A stretch of DNA of 14,419 bases from SIG351 sp045627045. GTDB taxonomy: Bacteria; Bacillota; Clostridia; HGM11327. The notes under the pieces are model-generated. The model ran no database searches, was not told the DNA's origin, and saw only the letters and a list, made by a program, of their open reading frames with translations. How positions within the stretch are numbered: the stretch's first letter is position 1; every line of letters begins with the position of its first letter. The translations under genes and the position numbers were made by a program. Shown piece by piece: positions 14,162 to 14,419 of the stretch. Location: assembly GCA_045627045.1 (NCBI GenBank), contig JAZQMY010000014.1:1-14419 (forward strand), given 5' to 3'.

Positions 14162-14419
14162 ATGATAAACTATCCGGAAAATGTAAACAAACTTATCGAT
14201 ATACTTTATTCAAACGGATTCAAAGCCTATTACGTCGGCGGTTGCGTTCGTGATCAAATAATCGGAAGAACACCGGGAGACTACGATCTTACCACGTCTG
14301 CCCTGCCAGATTCAGAGCAATCCGAACACATATTTTGTATTTACGAAAAATGTCGTCGGGTTGCTGCTAATAAAAAAAGCGGAGGAATAAGATCCTCCGC
14401 TTTTTACGTTATTCTTCTG
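14162..14419 (+). CDS. cca: tRNA nucleotidyltransferase (CCA-adding enzyme), N-terminal fragment, probably truncated
   Basis: The frame from ATG 14162 encodes the start of a class II CCA-adding enzyme or poly(A) polymerase, which adds or repairs the tRNA 3' CCA end. Residues 23-51 show the nucleotidyltransferase signature: YYVGGCVRDQIIGR, then GDYDLTTSALP with the catalytic Asp-x-Asp. After about residue 50 (near 14311) the family pattern is lost: the expected region leading to G-x-K-H-G-T is absent. The frame stays open to the window edge only by reading through a strong terminator hairpin at 14374-14405. A rearrangement or an assembly join near 14311 would explain this. The ribosome binding site is weak. 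Identity of the first 50 codons is confident; the rest is probably not cca. Confidence 0.7.
   Translation, partial: MINYPENVNKLIDILYSNGFKAYYVGGCVRDQIIGRTPGDYDLTTSALPDSEQSEHIFCIYEKCRRVAANKKSGGIRSSAFYVILL
14372..14405. terminator. Bidirectional terminator hairpin inside the open cca frame
   Basis: AAAAAGCGGAGGA (14374-14386) and TCCTCCGCTTTTT (14393-14405) form a perfect 13-bp stem with a six-base loop. The plus strand ends in five T and the minus strand in seven. In another plus frame, tandem TAATAA (14368-14373) lies directly before the stem. On the minus strand a TAA falls at 14406-14404, just before it. It therefore looks like the end of one or two other genes. Confidence 0.8.

Noticed and set aside
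1..14419. Mobile element, CRISPR array, toxin-antitoxin or defence system
   Set aside because: No transposase, integrase, repeat-spacer pattern or defence domain was seen; all complete genes except the sigma partner fall in known families.

Overview
The window reads as an ordinary, gene-dense chromosomal segment of a low-to-moderate GC Gram-positive bacterium of the class Clostridia; I infer something near Ruminococcaceae/Oscillospiraceae. The evidence is sigma-A promoters close to consensus, strong AGGAGG ribosome binding sites, occasional TTG starts, the rplU-prp-rpmA order, an L27 with the cleavable Firmicutes N-terminal extension, RbgA, a ComEC, and the sporulation pair spmA-spmB. I see no insertion sequence, prophage, CRISPR array, rRNA or tRNA.

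Layout from left to right. On the minus strand, 1-850 holds the ribosomal operon rplU (L21), prp (the protease that trims L27) and the first 23 codons of rpmA (L27), with a consensus promoter and a structured leader that probably binds L21. Diverging from it on the plus strand are a cytidylate-kinase-like NTPase and a Pr6Pr/FAR-17a-like membrane protein, closed by a terminator at about 2350-2381. Next, 2456-3555 is a two-gene module: an ECF-type sigma factor overlapping by four bases a two-helix membrane protein that is probably its regulator. Both start with TTG, and a strong terminator follows. Then come lepB (signal peptidase I, 3748-4425) and, from its own consensus promoter, a tight run of rbgA, rnhB, yraN, yifB and comEC (4714-10499): ribosome assembly, RNase HII, a nuclease-fold protein, a ComM-like AAA+ ATPase and the DNA-uptake channel.

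The gene-free stretch 10500-10682 carries a long 14-pair hairpin with no T tract and a 19-base near-palindrome. On the minus strand, 10683-12440 encodes a type I ABC exporter half-transporter. Behind it, spmA and spmB (12524-13616) are preceded by a sequence that matches a sigma-E promoter very well. Diverging from them is secG (13826-14080) with a good sigma-A promoter but almost no Shine-Dalgarno sequence. It is followed by a terminator and then the start of cca (tRNA nucleotidyltransferase).

The cca reading frame stops resembling its family after about 50 codons, and a perfect 13-bp bidirectional terminator hairpin lies inside the open frame at 14374-14405. Either cca is truncated by a rearrangement or the window ends in an assembly join.

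I found no clearly new large system. The best leads are the sigma/membrane-protein pair, the sigma-E promoter at spmA, the unexplained hairpin behind comEC and the cca junction.
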